Under the pieces are notes generated by a model, which saw only the letters and a list, made by a program, of their open reading frames with translations, searched no databases and had not been told where the DNA came from. From Streptococcus suis (lineage in GTDB: Bacteria; Bacillota; Bacilli; Lactobacillales; Streptococcaceae): 64,000 nt of DNA. Positions 43,975-53,763 of the stretch are shown one piece after another (positions within the stretch are counted from its first letter, which is position 1; every line of letters begins with the position of its first letter). The DNA lies in the NCBI GenBank assembly GCA_024583055.1, contig CP102145.1:310001-374000 (forward strand). Direction: 5' to 3'. The position numbers were made by a program, and so were the translations under genes.

Positions 43975-46900
43975 CTACTTCTCCTCCTTTTTCTTCAGTC
44001 CATAAGCCGTACCAAGTAGAATACCAGCTCCAATCAAGCCCAAAATGGATTCCTGTTCCCCTGTATTTGGCAAAACGCTTGCTGGAACAGGCGGTGCAAT
44101 AGTCTCAATTGGTGGTTGAGGTGGTGAGGGTTGATTTGGACTTGGTTCTTCAGGTTGAGGTGTATGTGTTACAACTGTATTTGAGCTGATGACATAGCCA
44201 TTCACTGTATGAAGGTAGGTATTCTCCACCTGACCAGTCGCAATCCGTTTCATCTGCAGGTAAACATCTGCCTGAAAGGCTGAATCATCAGAGATAGTCT
44301 CTAAGAAGGATTTATCAAATGAAATTGACACTAGGCCATTTTCTGTATCCACCTGTTGCAAGGTATATTTCGTGACTTCTGTTCCCTCTTTTAAGACTGA
44401 ACCGTCTTTGAGGCTGACATCCGTCATCAGATAGCTGCGGTAAACACCATTGTACTCATCATGCTTTTCATCATAGTTATCTTCAAAACCATATTCAAAT
44501 AAATCAGTCGCACGATTGCTTGGAATCAATGCTCCAACCAAGCGATAGTTAAAGGTTTGATACAAGGCCACTTCTTTCCCGTCAAGGCTCTCATCTTTAT
44601 GAGACAAGTCAATCATCACATCTTTTTGTGGGTCTAGTTTGGGAACATTATTGACAACTGTTTCCGTGACATAGGCCAAGCCAAAATCAATCTGATAGGC
44701 TGTATTTTCATACTGACCACCTGTTTTGGTCAACTCATTTTTAACAGTCATCGGGAGCGTGACAACTAAAGTTTGACCAGTCTTCACATAGGTCTCATAA
44801 AAGGTTTTGGGTTCATCGCTACTAAGAACTTGAATGGCTCCTTTAGGTGTAAACTGACGTTTAGCCATGGCATCTTGGACGACTTTCGGAGCTTCTGACA
44901 AACTAGTGTAGGTGCTGACGGAGATACCAGATACAAGATTGCCATCCTTATCCAAAACTTGAATGCCATCAGGATTTAGGGTAAGGGCTTCTTCTGGGTA
45001 ATCGTCTACCATGTAAAATCCCTTGGCAAGAACATCATCCGTCACGTCTATGTCCTTGTATTGACTGTAATCCAGTACAATTTTGTAATAATTGACCGTA
45101 TTCGGAAGAACAGTCTTTCCATCAATTGAAATACCTTCTTGATTGGTATTAGACTTATGTGGAGTTACTTTAGGGACAAAATTGGTCACCGTGTTGGTTT
45201 CATAGGCTTGCCCAAAGTCCACCTGATAAGCCACGTTTTCATAAGACTTTCCTGAATTAAGCATGGTTTCCAAAACCATCATCGGAGTGACAATGGTAAT
45301 ATTCTCCCCCTTGGTCACATAAGATTCATAAAAAGCTTGTGGGTCTTCAGGCATGAAAACTTGAAAGGCTCCTTTAGGCTGAATTTTTTGTTTCGAAAGG
45401 GCTGCTTGTAGCGTTTTAGGAGCTTCTGAAAATTGAGAATAAGACTTCACCGTGATTCCTGAAACTGTTTTGCCATCAGATGTGACAAACTGAATAGCTG
45501 CTTCATCCGGCAATAAAGCTTCTTCTGGATAATCATCCACAAAGTAAAAACCTTGTGCAATCTGAGACTTGTCTGCTTTAATCCCTCGGTATTGGTCCAA
45601 ATCCCATGAGAGAGTATAGTGATTTTGAGTTCCCACTAGCATGGGCTTCCCATTGATGTCCACTTTGTCTTTATTGAGGTTCTGTTTCTTGGGTTCTGGA
45701 GAAACAAGGGTGTTGGTCACTTCCTTGGTTTCATAGCCATTTCCAAAATCAACTTGATAAGCCTTATTTGTATAGGTCTTAGTTTGACCATAGAGACTAT
45801 CTTTCACCGTCATTTTGGTCAAAAGAGCTAAAGAAGTTCCTGTTTGAACATACTGGTCATAAAAGGCTTGGTTGTCATCCGGCAAAAAGACTTGAAAGGC
45901 ACCTGTCGGTGTAATCTTAGCACGAGCTAATTTATCTTGAAGGTCTTTAGGAGCTTCATTTAGTGAAGCATAGTTTTTAACCGTTATTCCTGATACCTTC
46001 TGACCGTCAAGGGTTGTAACAGCCGTCCCATTTTCCACCACATCAAGTACTTCTTCTGGGTAATCGTCCACAAAGAAGAAGCCTCGTGCAATTGTCTCTA
46101 TAGCAGAACGATCTCCCTTATACTGGTCCAAATCCCAAATCAATCGGTAGTGGTTGGTTGTGCCAAGGGCTACGACCATGTCATTAATGAGGACACCATC
46201 CGCATTTTCATTGTTTTTATCTGGTGTAATGAGTGTGGTTGTCTCCCCATCACCTGGTGTACGAACCGTTACAACATTTGAAGTGACTGTGTAAGCATTG
46301 GTTGTATCCTTGTTCAAAAGGAGTTTGTAACTATTGGAATAGGTTGCCCCATCATTTTGAACAGAACCATAGAGTTTTGGAGCAGTCAGTTGATAAACCT
46401 TGGTTAAATCTTTATTAACCTCCTGCAACAAGTTTTCCTTTGCAGTCAAGGTCACAAAATTCTTAGTCACATCAAAGTTAAGGACATAGTTTCCATTCTC
46501 TTTTTGTGTTGTTTCCTTATCAAATAGGTAACCAGCAGGCAAGTAGTCCTCAAAAATGAGACTAGTCGTTTGTGCACGATTGGGCGATAAGGCATCAACT
46601 GTTAAGGGATAAATCACCGTTGAATCTTTTGCGACAGTTTTCTCATGAAGATTAGCTTGGTCACTATTGACCACTTCTTTCATAATCTCTGGAGTTGTCG
46701 TCAAACGGTACGCATGATAATGGACAGTTGGTACTTGTGGTGGCGTTGGAAGTTCTTTTGGAATAGGTTTGACAGGTAAGGTTACCTTGGTCAAAGTTAG
46801 ACTAGGCTGCACCACTTCTTCCAAAGGCTTTGGCGTAAAGGTTACAGGCTTTTCTGGTGTAAATGTTTTAGGAGTAAAGACATCTGGTGTTACCGTAATA

Positions 46901-48870
46901 GGTTCTGGAACGGGTTCAAGTTCCACCGCTACATGAGGTTTAGGACTATACGGTGTTACTGTACGTGCAACTGGTAGGGTGTTTAAGGCGAACCAGTATG
47001 ACAAGCCAACATCCTGTGGCATATCGCCTTGGCCAAAGGTTACAGTGTAGGTATTTCCTGATGTGACCGTTGAGACAATAGCTCCTTTATAAGCATAACG
47101 ACTTGATGTGGTATCCCATTCCTCAGCTAAATTCAAATCACTTGCACGGTTGGAACCCAAAGAACGTGCTAGACCTTCATTAGTCACTTGAACGGTTGAG
47201 CCATTAATCGGCACAAATTTCCCAGATGAATCTTTAACATATTCTAGACCAATGTCATTATGATTGAGGGACGAGTGTGTAAAGACACCTGGTTTTTCTT
47301 TGGAGAAGGTGACTTGTGAACCGTCTTCCAAGAAATACTTAGCAACTACGCGAAACTCCATCTTATCCGTTCGCCAGTCACCATTTCCATCATTTCGGTA
47401 GGCGATAAAGCCTTCGGTTGGATCATTTGGTACAACCAGCTTCACGGCAGCGGTTCCAGCTGGTGATACAAGGTTGGTAATATCGTAAGTCACACGGCTA
47501 ATCTTTTTCCCATCAAATCGTGCATTTTGAAGATTTTGATAATTAAAACTGAGGGTCTCACCTGTTTTGAAGCTATCATAGACAAAGAATCCTGTTGAAT
47601 CCAAAATTCTTGAGTACCCACCCAGCATAGCATCGCCAGTTGAAATGATCTGATTAGGATTTCGGGTAATAGCCCCATGTTGTGCTTGGGGTTCACCATT
47701 ATTGAGATTGAGGGCTTGAGCTAGGGCTTCAGAAATATAACCTTCTTCACCTTTTGAAATCTCGGCCAAGTCACGTTGATAGCGTTCCATTTCTTTGGCA
47801 TTGTAGGCATCGATCGCTTCATTCTCTTTTCTGGCTGCGACTTCTTTTGCTTGATTGCGTTTTGTAATGGCTTCAATCTCAGCTGCTCGATCTGAAACTA
47901 ATTGTTGTTTCTCTTGATTAGCCTGATCTACCGCAGCTTGACCTGCACGGTTTTCAGCATCAACAGCTGCTTGACCAGCCTGATTACGCCTTTCAATGGC
48001 TTCATTATCTGCCTTTGCCTTAGCAAGTCCAGCTTCATTTTCTTGTTGAATGGCCTGATTTTTCGCAACAATATCATCTGCCTTTGTTTTCTTTGTTAGA
48101 TAATCTGCTACAGCTTGTTCGTTAGTTGATTGAATGGTTTCAACAGCCTTGCCATAGTTTGTATAGTCAAGTACAGATGTCCCATTTCCTGATGAAACTA
48201 CTTGTTCTTTCACTGTCACATCAGCATCTGAATACCGAGTTTTTAGGTCATTGACTTTGGTATCAACCCAAGTATTTGAATCTTTACCAGTTTGGTTGGC
48301 CCCCTCATAGGCCTGTGACAGCTCCTTATTTTCCTGTTCGATGCGGGCTTTATTCGATTCGTATGTCGCTTTGTCAGCTTTGTAGGTTTCAGTAACTTCA
48401 TTGATAGCCTTAACTTGGTTTTGGGCATCTGCTTCAGCTTTTGAAATTTGTTGGCTGGTCTCTGACGCAGAAGTTGTATTCCCCAAATCCATTGGGCTAT
48501 CTTCAACCGTAGAAACACCTTCAGCCTTTGCCTGTTCCACTGCTTGTGTTACCGTATCATGTGGTACGGTGACAGCAATCGCTCCATTAGATTGTCCAGT
48601 TAACGCTAAACTTTCAGTTTGTTCAGAAACAGGGGTTGGTTGTGTTTCTGGTAAATTCGTAGCTGGATTTTCCGTTCGTTGAATGGTGGTGTCAACTGAA
48701 GTTGTAGCTTCATCAGCATGTGCAACCGTTCCTCCCCAAGCAACAACAGCTGTCACCATGGTTCCAAGGGCAACCGAACATAAAGTACGATATTTTTTAC
48801 TCTTGCGAAAGACGTGTTTCTCGCCTTTTTCCTGATTGACAAGAAAGTGATGATTACATGTTTTGGTCAT
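43975..48870 (-). CDS. antigen I/II-family LPXTG cell-surface adhesin
   Basis: 1,631 residues. A YSIRK-like signal ('FRKSKKYRTLCSVALGTM') is predicted to be cut after Ala52. An Ala-rich heptad coiled-coil (about 130-395) contains tandem repeats such as 'RNQAGQAAVDAENRAGQAAV'. A GbpC-like V region (about 420-680), a Pro-rich stalk (about 690-765) and a C-terminal half with three related modules follow; each module carries 'LDQY' or 'YSQY' then 'ARGFFFVDDYPEE' or a close variant. It ends with LPNTG at 1600-1604, a hydrophobic span and KKKEEK. Members bind salivary and host proteins. It is on the ICE, as in ICESa2603 relatives, and should raise host attachment of recipients. Confidence 0.92.
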   Translation of the reverse strand: MTKTCNHHFLVNQEKGEKHVFRKSKKYRTLCSVALGTMVTAVVAWGGTVAHADEATTSVDTTIQRTENPATNLPETQPTPVSEQTESLALTGQSNGAIAVTVPHDTVTQAVEQAKAEGVSTVEDSPMDLGNTTSASETSQQISKAEADAQNQVKAINEVTETYKADKATYESNKARIEQENKELSQAYEGANQTGKDSNTWVDTKVNDLKTRYSDADVTVKEQVVSSGNGTSVLDYTNYGKAVETIQSTNEQAVADYLTKKTKADDIVAKNQAIQQENEAGLAKAKADNEAIERRNQAGQAAVDAENRAGQAAVDQANQEKQQLVSDRAAEIEAITKRNQAKEVAARKENEAIDAYNAKEMERYQRDLAEISKGEEGYISEALAQALNLNNGEPQAQHGAITRNPNQIISTGDAMLGGYSRILDSTGFFVYDSFKTGETLSFNYQNLQNARFDGKKISRVTYDITNLVSPAGTAAVKLVVPNDPTEGFIAYRNDGNGDWRTDKMEFRVVAKYFLEDGSQVTFSKEKPGVFTHSSLNHNDIGLEYVKDSSGKFVPINGSTVQVTNEGLARSLGSNRASDLNLAEEWDTTSSRYAYKGAIVSTVTSGNTYTVTFGQGDMPQDVGLSYWFALNTLPVARTVTPYSPKPHVAVELEPVPEPITVTPDVFTPKTFTPEKPVTFTPKPLEEVVQPSLTLTKVTLPVKPIPKELPTPPQVPTVHYHAYRLTTTPEIMKEVVNSDQANLHEKTVAKDSTVIYPLTVDALSPNRAQTTSLIFEDYLPAGYLFDKETTQKENGNYVLNFDVTKNFVTLTAKENLLQEVNKDLTKVYQLTAPKLYGSVQNDGATYSNSYKLLLNKDTTNAYTVTSNVVTVRTPGDGETTTLITPDKNNENADGVLINDMVVALGTTNHYRLIWDLDQYKGDRSAIETIARGFFFVDDYPEEVLDVVENGTAVTTLDGQKVSGITVKNYASLNEAPKDLQDKLARAKITPTGAFQVFLPDDNQAFYDQYVQTGTSLALLTKMTVKDSLYGQTKTYTNKAYQVDFGNGYETKEVTNTLVSPEPKKQNLNKDKVDINGKPMLVGTQNHYTLSWDLDQYRGIKADKSQIAQGFYFVDDYPEEALLPDEAAIQFVTSDGKTVSGITVKSYSQFSEAPKTLQAALSKQKIQPKGAFQVFMPEDPQAFYESYVTKGENITIVTPMMVLETMLNSGKSYENVAYQVDFGQAYETNTVTNFVPKVTPHKSNTNQEGISIDGKTVLPNTVNYYKIVLDYSQYKDIDVTDDVLAKGFYMVDDYPEEALTLNPDGIQVLDKDGNLVSGISVSTYTSLSEAPKVVQDAMAKRQFTPKGAIQVLSSDEPKTFYETYVKTGQTLVVTLPMTVKNELTKTGGQYENTAYQIDFGLAYVTETVVNNVPKLDPQKDVMIDLSHKDESLDGKEVALYQTFNYRLVGALIPSNRATDLFEYGFEDNYDEKHDEYNGVYRSYLMTDVSLKDGSVLKEGTEVTKYTLQQVDTENGLVSISFDKSFLETISDDSAFQADVYLQMKRIATGQVENTYLHTVNGYVISSNTVVTHTPQPEEPSPNQPSPPQPPIETIAPPVPASVLPNTGEQESILGLIGAGILLGTAYGLKKKEEK

Positions 48871-49087
48871 AAATAGTCCTTCTTTTCTTTTTTATGTAGC
48901 AACAAACTGTCACTCTTTATTAGATACGAGGGCGTTAAACGAGCACGACAAAAATAGGAGTTTTGACGAAGAACTTTCCGTTCTAGGAGAAACTCTCTTT
49001 TTTGTACAGCTCGTAGCCCAAGTTCAATACCATCATAAAAAAGAAGGCTTGATTTTGTTATCACAATAAAATGAGGGAAAAGAAAAT

Positions 49088-49134
49088 GTTGCTTTTATAC
49101 CACAAATATTGTAAAATTGTAGTGTAAAAGCAAC
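49088..49134 (+). promoter_or_regulatory. abiE promoter with flanking inverted repeats
   Basis: -35 TTGCTT (49089-49094), a 17-bp spacer and -10 TAAAAT (49112-49117). GTTGCTTTTATACCAC (49088-49103) and GTAGTGTAAAAGCAAC (49119-49134) are inverted copies with two mismatches. AbiEi of streptococcal ICEs is known to bind inverted repeats in its promoter and repress it; this layout fits. Confidence 0.8.
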
Positions 49135-49148
49135 AAGTGGGAGGCCGT

Positions 49149-49739
49149 ATGTCAAAAAAAGAGATTCTACTCGATTTTATAGAAAAGAACAATGGAATTG
49201 TCACAAACAAAGATTGTAAAGCACTAGGTATTCCAACAATATATCTGACAAGACTAGAGAAAGAAGGCATTATCTTCCGAGTTGAAAAAGGTATTTTCCT
49301 AACCCAAAACGGAGACTACGACGAATACTACTTCTTTCAATATCGTTTTCCTAAGGCTATTTTCTCTTATATTTCGGCACTGTATCTACAACAGTTTACA
49401 GATGAAATTCCACAATATTTTGATGTGACAGTTCCTAGAGGCTACCGCTTTAATACTCCTCCAGCTAATCTAAATATTCACTTTGTCTCTAAAGAATACA
49501 GCGAGCTGGGAATGACTACTGTACCTACTCCTATGGGAAACAACGTAAGGGTATATGATTTTGAACGTGTTATTTGTGACTTTGTAATACATCGAGAAAA
49601 GATTGATTCCGAACTCTTTGTCAAGACACTTCAATCTTATGGGAACTATCCTAAAAAAAATCTAGCAAAACTCTATGAATATGCGACAAAAATGAATACT
49701 TTAGAAAAAGTTAAACAAACTCTGGAGGTCCTAGTATGA
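49149..49739 (+). CDS. abiEi: AbiEi antitoxin/transcriptional repressor
   Basis: 196 residues from ATG 49149, which has GGGAGG upstream; four earlier codons are not needed. The N-terminal winged helix ('NGIVTNKDCKALGIPTIYLTRLEKEG') and the C-terminal antitoxin domain match AbiEi. It neutralises AbiEii and autorepresses the operon. The stop overlaps the abiEii start (ATGA). Its orientation is opposite to the neighbouring ICE genes, indicating an independent cargo module. Confidence 0.93.
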   Translation: MSKKEILLDFIEKNNGIVTNKDCKALGIPTIYLTRLEKEGIIFRVEKGIFLTQNGDYDEYYFFQYRFPKAIFSYISALYLQQFTDEIPQYFDVTVPRGYRFNTPPANLNIHFVSKEYSELGMTTVPTPMGNNVRVYDFERVICDFVIHREKIDSELFVKTLQSYGNYPKKNLAKLYEYATKMNTLEKVKQTLEVLV

Positions 49740-50581
49740 ATAAAGCTAAATTAACAGCACTCTGTCATAAAATATCAAAGAATACTGGTTTAACCTTTAA
49801 TTCCGTGATGACCTATTACTTTCTTGAAGTCATTTTGAAAAAATTAAGTCAAAGTTCTTATTCAAATCACTATATCTTCAAAGGAGGATTCCTACTTTCG
49901 AATGTCATCGGAGTTGAATCTCGTAGCACTGTTGATATTGACTTTTTATTCCATCAAATAACACTCTCAGAAGAAACTGTTAAACAGCAACTTGAAGAAG
50001 TTTTAGCAGATTCTGATGAAGGTATATCTTTTGTGATTCAATCAATCACAGCTATTAAAGAAAGTGATGACTATGGTGGCTATCGAGCAACCATTTTGTG
50101 CCAACTTGAGAATATTAAACAAGTTATCCATTTGGATATTGCGACAGGTGATGTTGTAACTCCTCAGCCGATAACGTACGACTATAAAGCTATTTTTGAT
50201 GAAGACAATTTTCCAATCATTGCTTATACAATTGAAACAATTCTAGCTGAAAAACTTCAAACCATCTATTCACGTAACTTCTTGAACAGTAGAAGCAAAG
50301 ATTTTTACGATGTTTATATTCTTTCAAAACTGAAGAAAGAAGACATTGACTTCATTCAGTTGAGAAATGCCTGTCAGAGAACATTTTCATATCGCGAAAC
50401 AGAACTCGATTTTGTAAAGATTATTGAACTACTCGAGAGGTTCAAATCTGACCCTATTCAGAATAAACAATGGCAAAATTATTCAAAAAAATATAGCTAT
50501 ACAAAAGGGATTTCACTTGCAGATGTTCTTGATGAGATGATTAGTCTTATTACAATTATTATTTCTACTGACTCTGATTAA
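49736..50581 (+). CDS. abiEii: AbiEii nucleotidyltransferase toxin
   Basis: 281 residues. The DNA polymerase beta-like nucleotidyltransferase core is seen as Gly50-Gly51 in 'FKGGFLL' and Asp67/Asp69 in 'STVDIDFLF', with 'TILAEKLQTIYSR' and 'SKDFYDVYIL' as the other family motifs. The AbiE system aborts phage infection; related toxins modify tRNA ends with nucleotides. It overlaps abiEi by 4 bp and is followed by a strong terminator. Confidence 0.93.
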   Translation: MNKAKLTALCHKISKNTGLTFNSVMTYYFLEVILKKLSQSSYSNHYIFKGGFLLSNVIGVESRSTVDIDFLFHQITLSEETVKQQLEEVLADSDEGISFVIQSITAIKESDDYGGYRATILCQLENIKQVIHLDIATGDVVTPQPITYDYKAIFDEDNFPIIAYTIETILAEKLQTIYSRNFLNSRSKDFYDVYILSKLKKEDIDFIQLRNACQRTFSYRETELDFVKIIELLERFKSDPIQNKQWQNYSKKYSYTKGISLADVLDEMISLITIIISTDSD

Positions 50582-50628
50582 AACTTTTAACTGCCCAACT
50601 AGGTAATCGTGACATTAAACGAAAAGGA

Positions 50629-50670
50629 TATACTAACATTTATTCATTTTGTTAGCATATCCTTTTTTAT
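50629..50670. terminator. bidirectional terminator between abiEii and the CHAP fragment
   Basis: GGATATACTAACA and TGTTAGCATATCC pair strongly and are followed by TTTTTT on the plus strand. The same right arm and tail occur after the full-length CHAP gene at about 53,740-53,762. Confidence 0.8.
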
Positions 50671-50954
50671 TTCGTCGTATACGCAAAACTCAAGCTACTA
50701 TCCACTCCAGATAATTTACGGAAGGTGTAGTTGGGATTGCCATTGTAATTGGTTTCGGAGATAAGGAATGAGCCATCTGGGTTGACTTTTTCGACGAAAG
50801 CCACATGTCCGTATTCTGTTGGTGTACCATGTCCTCCTCCCGCAAAGGAAAGAATAGCTCCAGCTTGTGGACTTGTCCCTGTCTCTCCACCGAGACTTGC
50901 GACTGTACGAACCCAATCTTGGCCATTGCCCATGGTACTGATAATCGGCAGCAC
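50667..50954 (-). pseudogene. duplicated C-terminal fragment of the ICE CHAP hydrolase
   Basis: About 92 residues almost identical to the end of the protein at 53764-56565 ('IISTMGNGQDWVRT..' to '..SLSFAYTTK', with four or five changes). It contains the catalytic His of the CHAP domain but not the Cys. There is no start signal of its own. It is the left copy of a direct repeat that flanks the Abi_2 gene. Confidence 0.85.
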
Positions 50955-50979
50955 AACCGATAACCTCCGAAGAATACTT

Positions 50980-51021
50980 AAAAATAAAAAAAAGAGGAGG
51001 ACTGACGCATCAGACCCTCCC
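50980..51021 (-). terminator. terminator of the Abi_2 gene
   Basis: GGGAGG and CCTCC arms with an inner CTGA/TCAG pair are followed on the minus strand by CTCTTTTTTTTATTTTT. In the uninterrupted gene this lies about 45 bp after the stop at 51065. Confidence 0.6.
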
Positions 51022-51120
51022 AGACGTGACTAGCACGCCCCAATTCGATACAACTATGATACCACTAATTTCGTTTTTCGTCAATAAATTTACTTAATTG
51101 TTGAATTGATGTTTTTCTAT

Positions 51121-52658
51121 GCTAAATTCTCAAAGTAAGTTCTAGTCTGTCTTAAAAACTGGAAATTAGACTGAGACAAGGAAATAAGGTAGAACTTACT
51201 ATGGGACAAGTTGGCAATCGACAATGAAAAACAAACACTTAACTCTCTCTGATCGCAACGATATTCAAATAGGAATTGAACAACTTAAGCCCTTCTCAGC
51301 TATAGCAGCTAAGTTAGGTAAAGATCCTTCTACAATCTCAAAAGAAGTTCGGAGAAATCGAGTGGTTAAAGAAAATTCTGTGACATCTAATTGTGATTCT
51401 TGCCCTCTACTCAAAAAGGCTCCCTACGTTTGTAATGCCTGTCCGAAAAAGAGAATCAATTGCGGATACCAGAAACAATTCTACTACGCAAAAAGAGCTC
51501 AGCTTGATTACGAAGCTAAGCTCTCAGACTCGAGAACAGGTGTTGCCCTAAACAAGGAAGAATTCTATCGTATGGACGAGATTGTCTCTGCAGCCATCCA
51601 AAAGGGACAACACCTCAACCATATCATCGCCTCAAACGAACTTTCGGCATCCAGAGCTTCTATCTACAGATACCTTGAAAAAGGCTATCTGTCCACAAAG
51701 CCCATTGATTTCCCCCGTGTCGTGAAATTCAGAAAGCGGAGAACCAGAAACCTACAACCCATTCCTAAAATTGCCAAAGAAGGACGGTCTTACGAGGACT
51801 TCCAACGCTTTCTCACAGAGAAAGGAATCAGCTATTGGCTGGAAATGGACACCGTTACTGGACGGATCGGCGGAAAGGTACTTCTCACCTTTAACCTCTC
51901 CTTCTGTAACTTTATCTTCGCTCGATTACTTGATAATAAAACAGCTAATGAGGTCGCTAAACATCTCTACGCTATCAAGAATGACCTACATCAGAAAGAG
52001 ATGGACTTCTGCGAAATATTTCCTGTCATTCTGACTGATAATGGCGGTGAATTCGCCAGAGTGGACGACATCGAAATGGATGTGCGTGGAGAATCTAAGC
52101 TATTCTTCTGTGACCCCAATCGTTCTGACCAGAAAGGGAGAATTGAGAAGAATCACACACTTATCAGAGATATTCTTCCTAAAGGAAGTTCGTTTGACAA
52201 CTTGACACAGGAGGACATCAACCTGGTTTGTTCGCATGTCAACAGCATCAAACGAGCTTCTTTCAACGGAAAATCCGCCTATGAACTCTTTACATTTACC
52301 TACGGTGAGGAATTGGCAACACTTTTGGGAATCTCTAAAATTGACCCTGAGAACGTCATTCAATCACCTCGATTATTGGATAAATAATCGCTAGTTTTTA
52401 TTAAAAAATAATTTCAAAAATAGAAAGGAACTTGTCCCATCCAAAATTCCAGATAGCTAGAACTTACTTTGAGACGTCTCAGAGCCAGTAACTTTAGTGT
52501 ACTCTTTTTTTCAACTTTTTCAACCCTAAAACTCACTATTATCAACATTTTTAGTCAAAAAAGAACTTAGTCTGAGACTAAATTCTGTTGATGTTATGCA
52601 GTTTTCTCAAAGTAACTTCTGGAAGGACGGGAACTAGAACTTACTTTGAGAATTTACC
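51121..52658 (+). mobile_element. IS30-family insertion with 13-bp flanking repeats
   Basis: Ends GCTAAATTCTCAAAGTAAG.. (51121-51145) and its inverse (52634-52658) match at 24 of 25 bases. GATGTTTTTCTAT lies directly outside on both sides (51108-51120 and 52659-52671). Internal copies of the end at 52457-52474 and 52604-52622 suggest the right 184 bp could be a remnant of a second copy. The region 52388-52633 has no gene. Confidence 0.85.
51224..52387 (+). CDS. IS30-family transposase
   Basis: 387 residues. The N-terminal helix-turn-helix ('LTLSDRNDIQIGIEQLKPFSAIAAKLGKDPSTISKEVRRN' region) is followed by a zinc-like Cys cluster 'CDSCPLLKKAPYVCNACPKK' and a DDE core: Asp in 'LEMDTVTG', Asp in 'ILTDNGGEF' and Glu in 'KGRIEKNH'. 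The frame is intact. It runs opposite to the Abi_2 gene. Confidence 0.95.
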   Translation: MKNKHLTLSDRNDIQIGIEQLKPFSAIAAKLGKDPSTISKEVRRNRVVKENSVTSNCDSCPLLKKAPYVCNACPKKRINCGYQKQFYYAKRAQLDYEAKLSDSRTGVALNKEEFYRMDEIVSAAIQKGQHLNHIIASNELSASRASIYRYLEKGYLSTKPIDFPRVVKFRKRRTRNLQPIPKIAKEGRSYEDFQRFLTEKGISYWLEMDTVTGRIGGKVLLTFNLSFCNFIFARLLDNKTANEVAKHLYAIKNDLHQKEMDFCEIFPVILTDNGGEFARVDDIEMDVRGESKLFFCDPNRSDQKGRIEKNHTLIRDILPKGSSFDNLTQEDINLVCSHVNSIKRASFNGKSAYELFTFTYGEELATLLGISKIDPENVIQSPRLLDK

Positions 52659-53626
52659 GATGTTTTTCTATTTGTACTGATAATCTTAAAGAGAATATCA
52701 CGATTATTGAGTGAAACATCAAATCGTTCAACAATTTCATTGAATTGATTGATGTAGTTATTGAGGACTACTGTATCAAATTTTAGAATGTTCAAAGTCC
52801 AAATTAGTAGAATGAAATAATCTTCAATGAAAACACAAGTGAATGTCGATAATCCTAAATCTTGTTTTATCTGTTTTTTGAGTGCTTTAGATACACCGCT
52901 TGAAAAATTAGCATCAAAAATCGCACTGTTGTGCATGGTAGCATTCCTTAACTCAATAAGAGCGTTGACAACTAACTCGAGAGAGTTTGACCTATTTGGA
53001 ATAATCGTGAAATCTTGATTCAATTTTTCACGACTTGACTTAGTTAAACTTCCTAAAAATCTACTAAACTGTCCTAAAGTAATAACTTCAAAATAAGCCC
53101 AGAGAGGAATTTGATAATCACTTTTTAAATAATGCTTAATGACCTCATTTTTATCTGAGTAATAGTCAATTGTATCCAGTACATTTTGTCTAGTTTCATT
53201 ATACTGATCGAGTTTATTACCATATTTTTCATGGTCTTCAGGATAGTCCATGTAACAAGCTAATTGATGTTCTAATATATCTTCTATCCCACTACTAGAT
53301 TCTGCGACTATTGAATCGATAGTCCGATTTTTTAATGCTGTCTCTACAAGCATTACTATTGGATAAAATAGTCCTTTTAACTCCATATCAAAATTGTAGA
53401 TTGCTTCAATTTCCTTAAATGAAGAAAGGGGCAGAATCCCATCTGAATTGGATTTTTTAACGAATCTATATCGTTTATAACTATGATAATATCCCATATT
53501 TAAGAGTGTGACAGAGTCACCATCTTGAATATCTATTTTATGATTTTTAAAGATATGGTTAACTAGATCCCCAGAAGTTAAACCAGTTTTCGACTCTTTT
53601 TTCATTTTTTCAATAATTGTTTCCAT
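52634..53626 (-). CDS. Abi_2 (AbiD/AbiF-like) abortive infection protein with altered C-terminus
   Basis: 330 residues as read. The Abi_2 family has an RNase-like HEPN fold; the motif is visible as 'ELRNATMHNSAIF' (RxxxxH). 'GLTSGDLVNHIFKNHKI' and 'YYHSYKRYRF' at the N-terminus match AbiD/AbiF-type proteins of lactic acid bacteria. The final eight residues ('VNSQSKF..') come from the IS. Joining the two 13-bp repeats restores 'TNRKTSIQQLSKFIDEKRN' and a stop at 51065. The change is small and the protein may still work. Confidence 0.85.
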   Translation of the reverse strand: METIIEKMKKESKTGLTSGDLVNHIFKNHKIDIQDGDSVTLLNMGYYHSYKRYRFVKKSNSDGILPLSSFKEIEAIYNFDMELKGLFYPIVMLVETALKNRTIDSIVAESSSGIEDILEHQLACYMDYPEDHEKYGNKLDQYNETRQNVLDTIDYYSDKNEVIKHYLKSDYQIPLWAYFEVITLGQFSRFLGSLTKSSREKLNQDFTIIPNRSNSLELVVNALIELRNATMHNSAIFDANFSSGVSKALKKQIKQDLGLSTFTCVFIEDYFILLIWTLNILKFDTVVLNNYINQFNEIVERFDVSLNNRDILFKIISTNRKTSVNSQSKF

Positions 53627-53721
53627 TAAAATATTCAGTAACCTCTCCTTAGTATTATATCATATCACTAAACTTATCAAAGTAACTAAAAGGTAGAATT
53701 TCTTACGAAATATTTGCAAAA

Positions 53722-53763
53722 CAATATGCTAACAAATCCAATTATTGTTAGCATATCCTTTTT
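53722..53763. terminator. terminator after the CHAP/lysozyme gene
   Basis: ATATGCTAACAA and TTGTTAGCATAT with a short loop are followed by CCTTTTTTT. The same sequence follows the duplicated fragment at 50,650. Confidence 0.7.

Noticed and set aside
51127..52474. IS30 ending at the internal end-like sequence 52457-52474
   Set aside because: The outer pair of ends is longer (25 bp) and is directly flanked by 13-bp repeats; the internal copy remains possible as a nested remnant and is noted.
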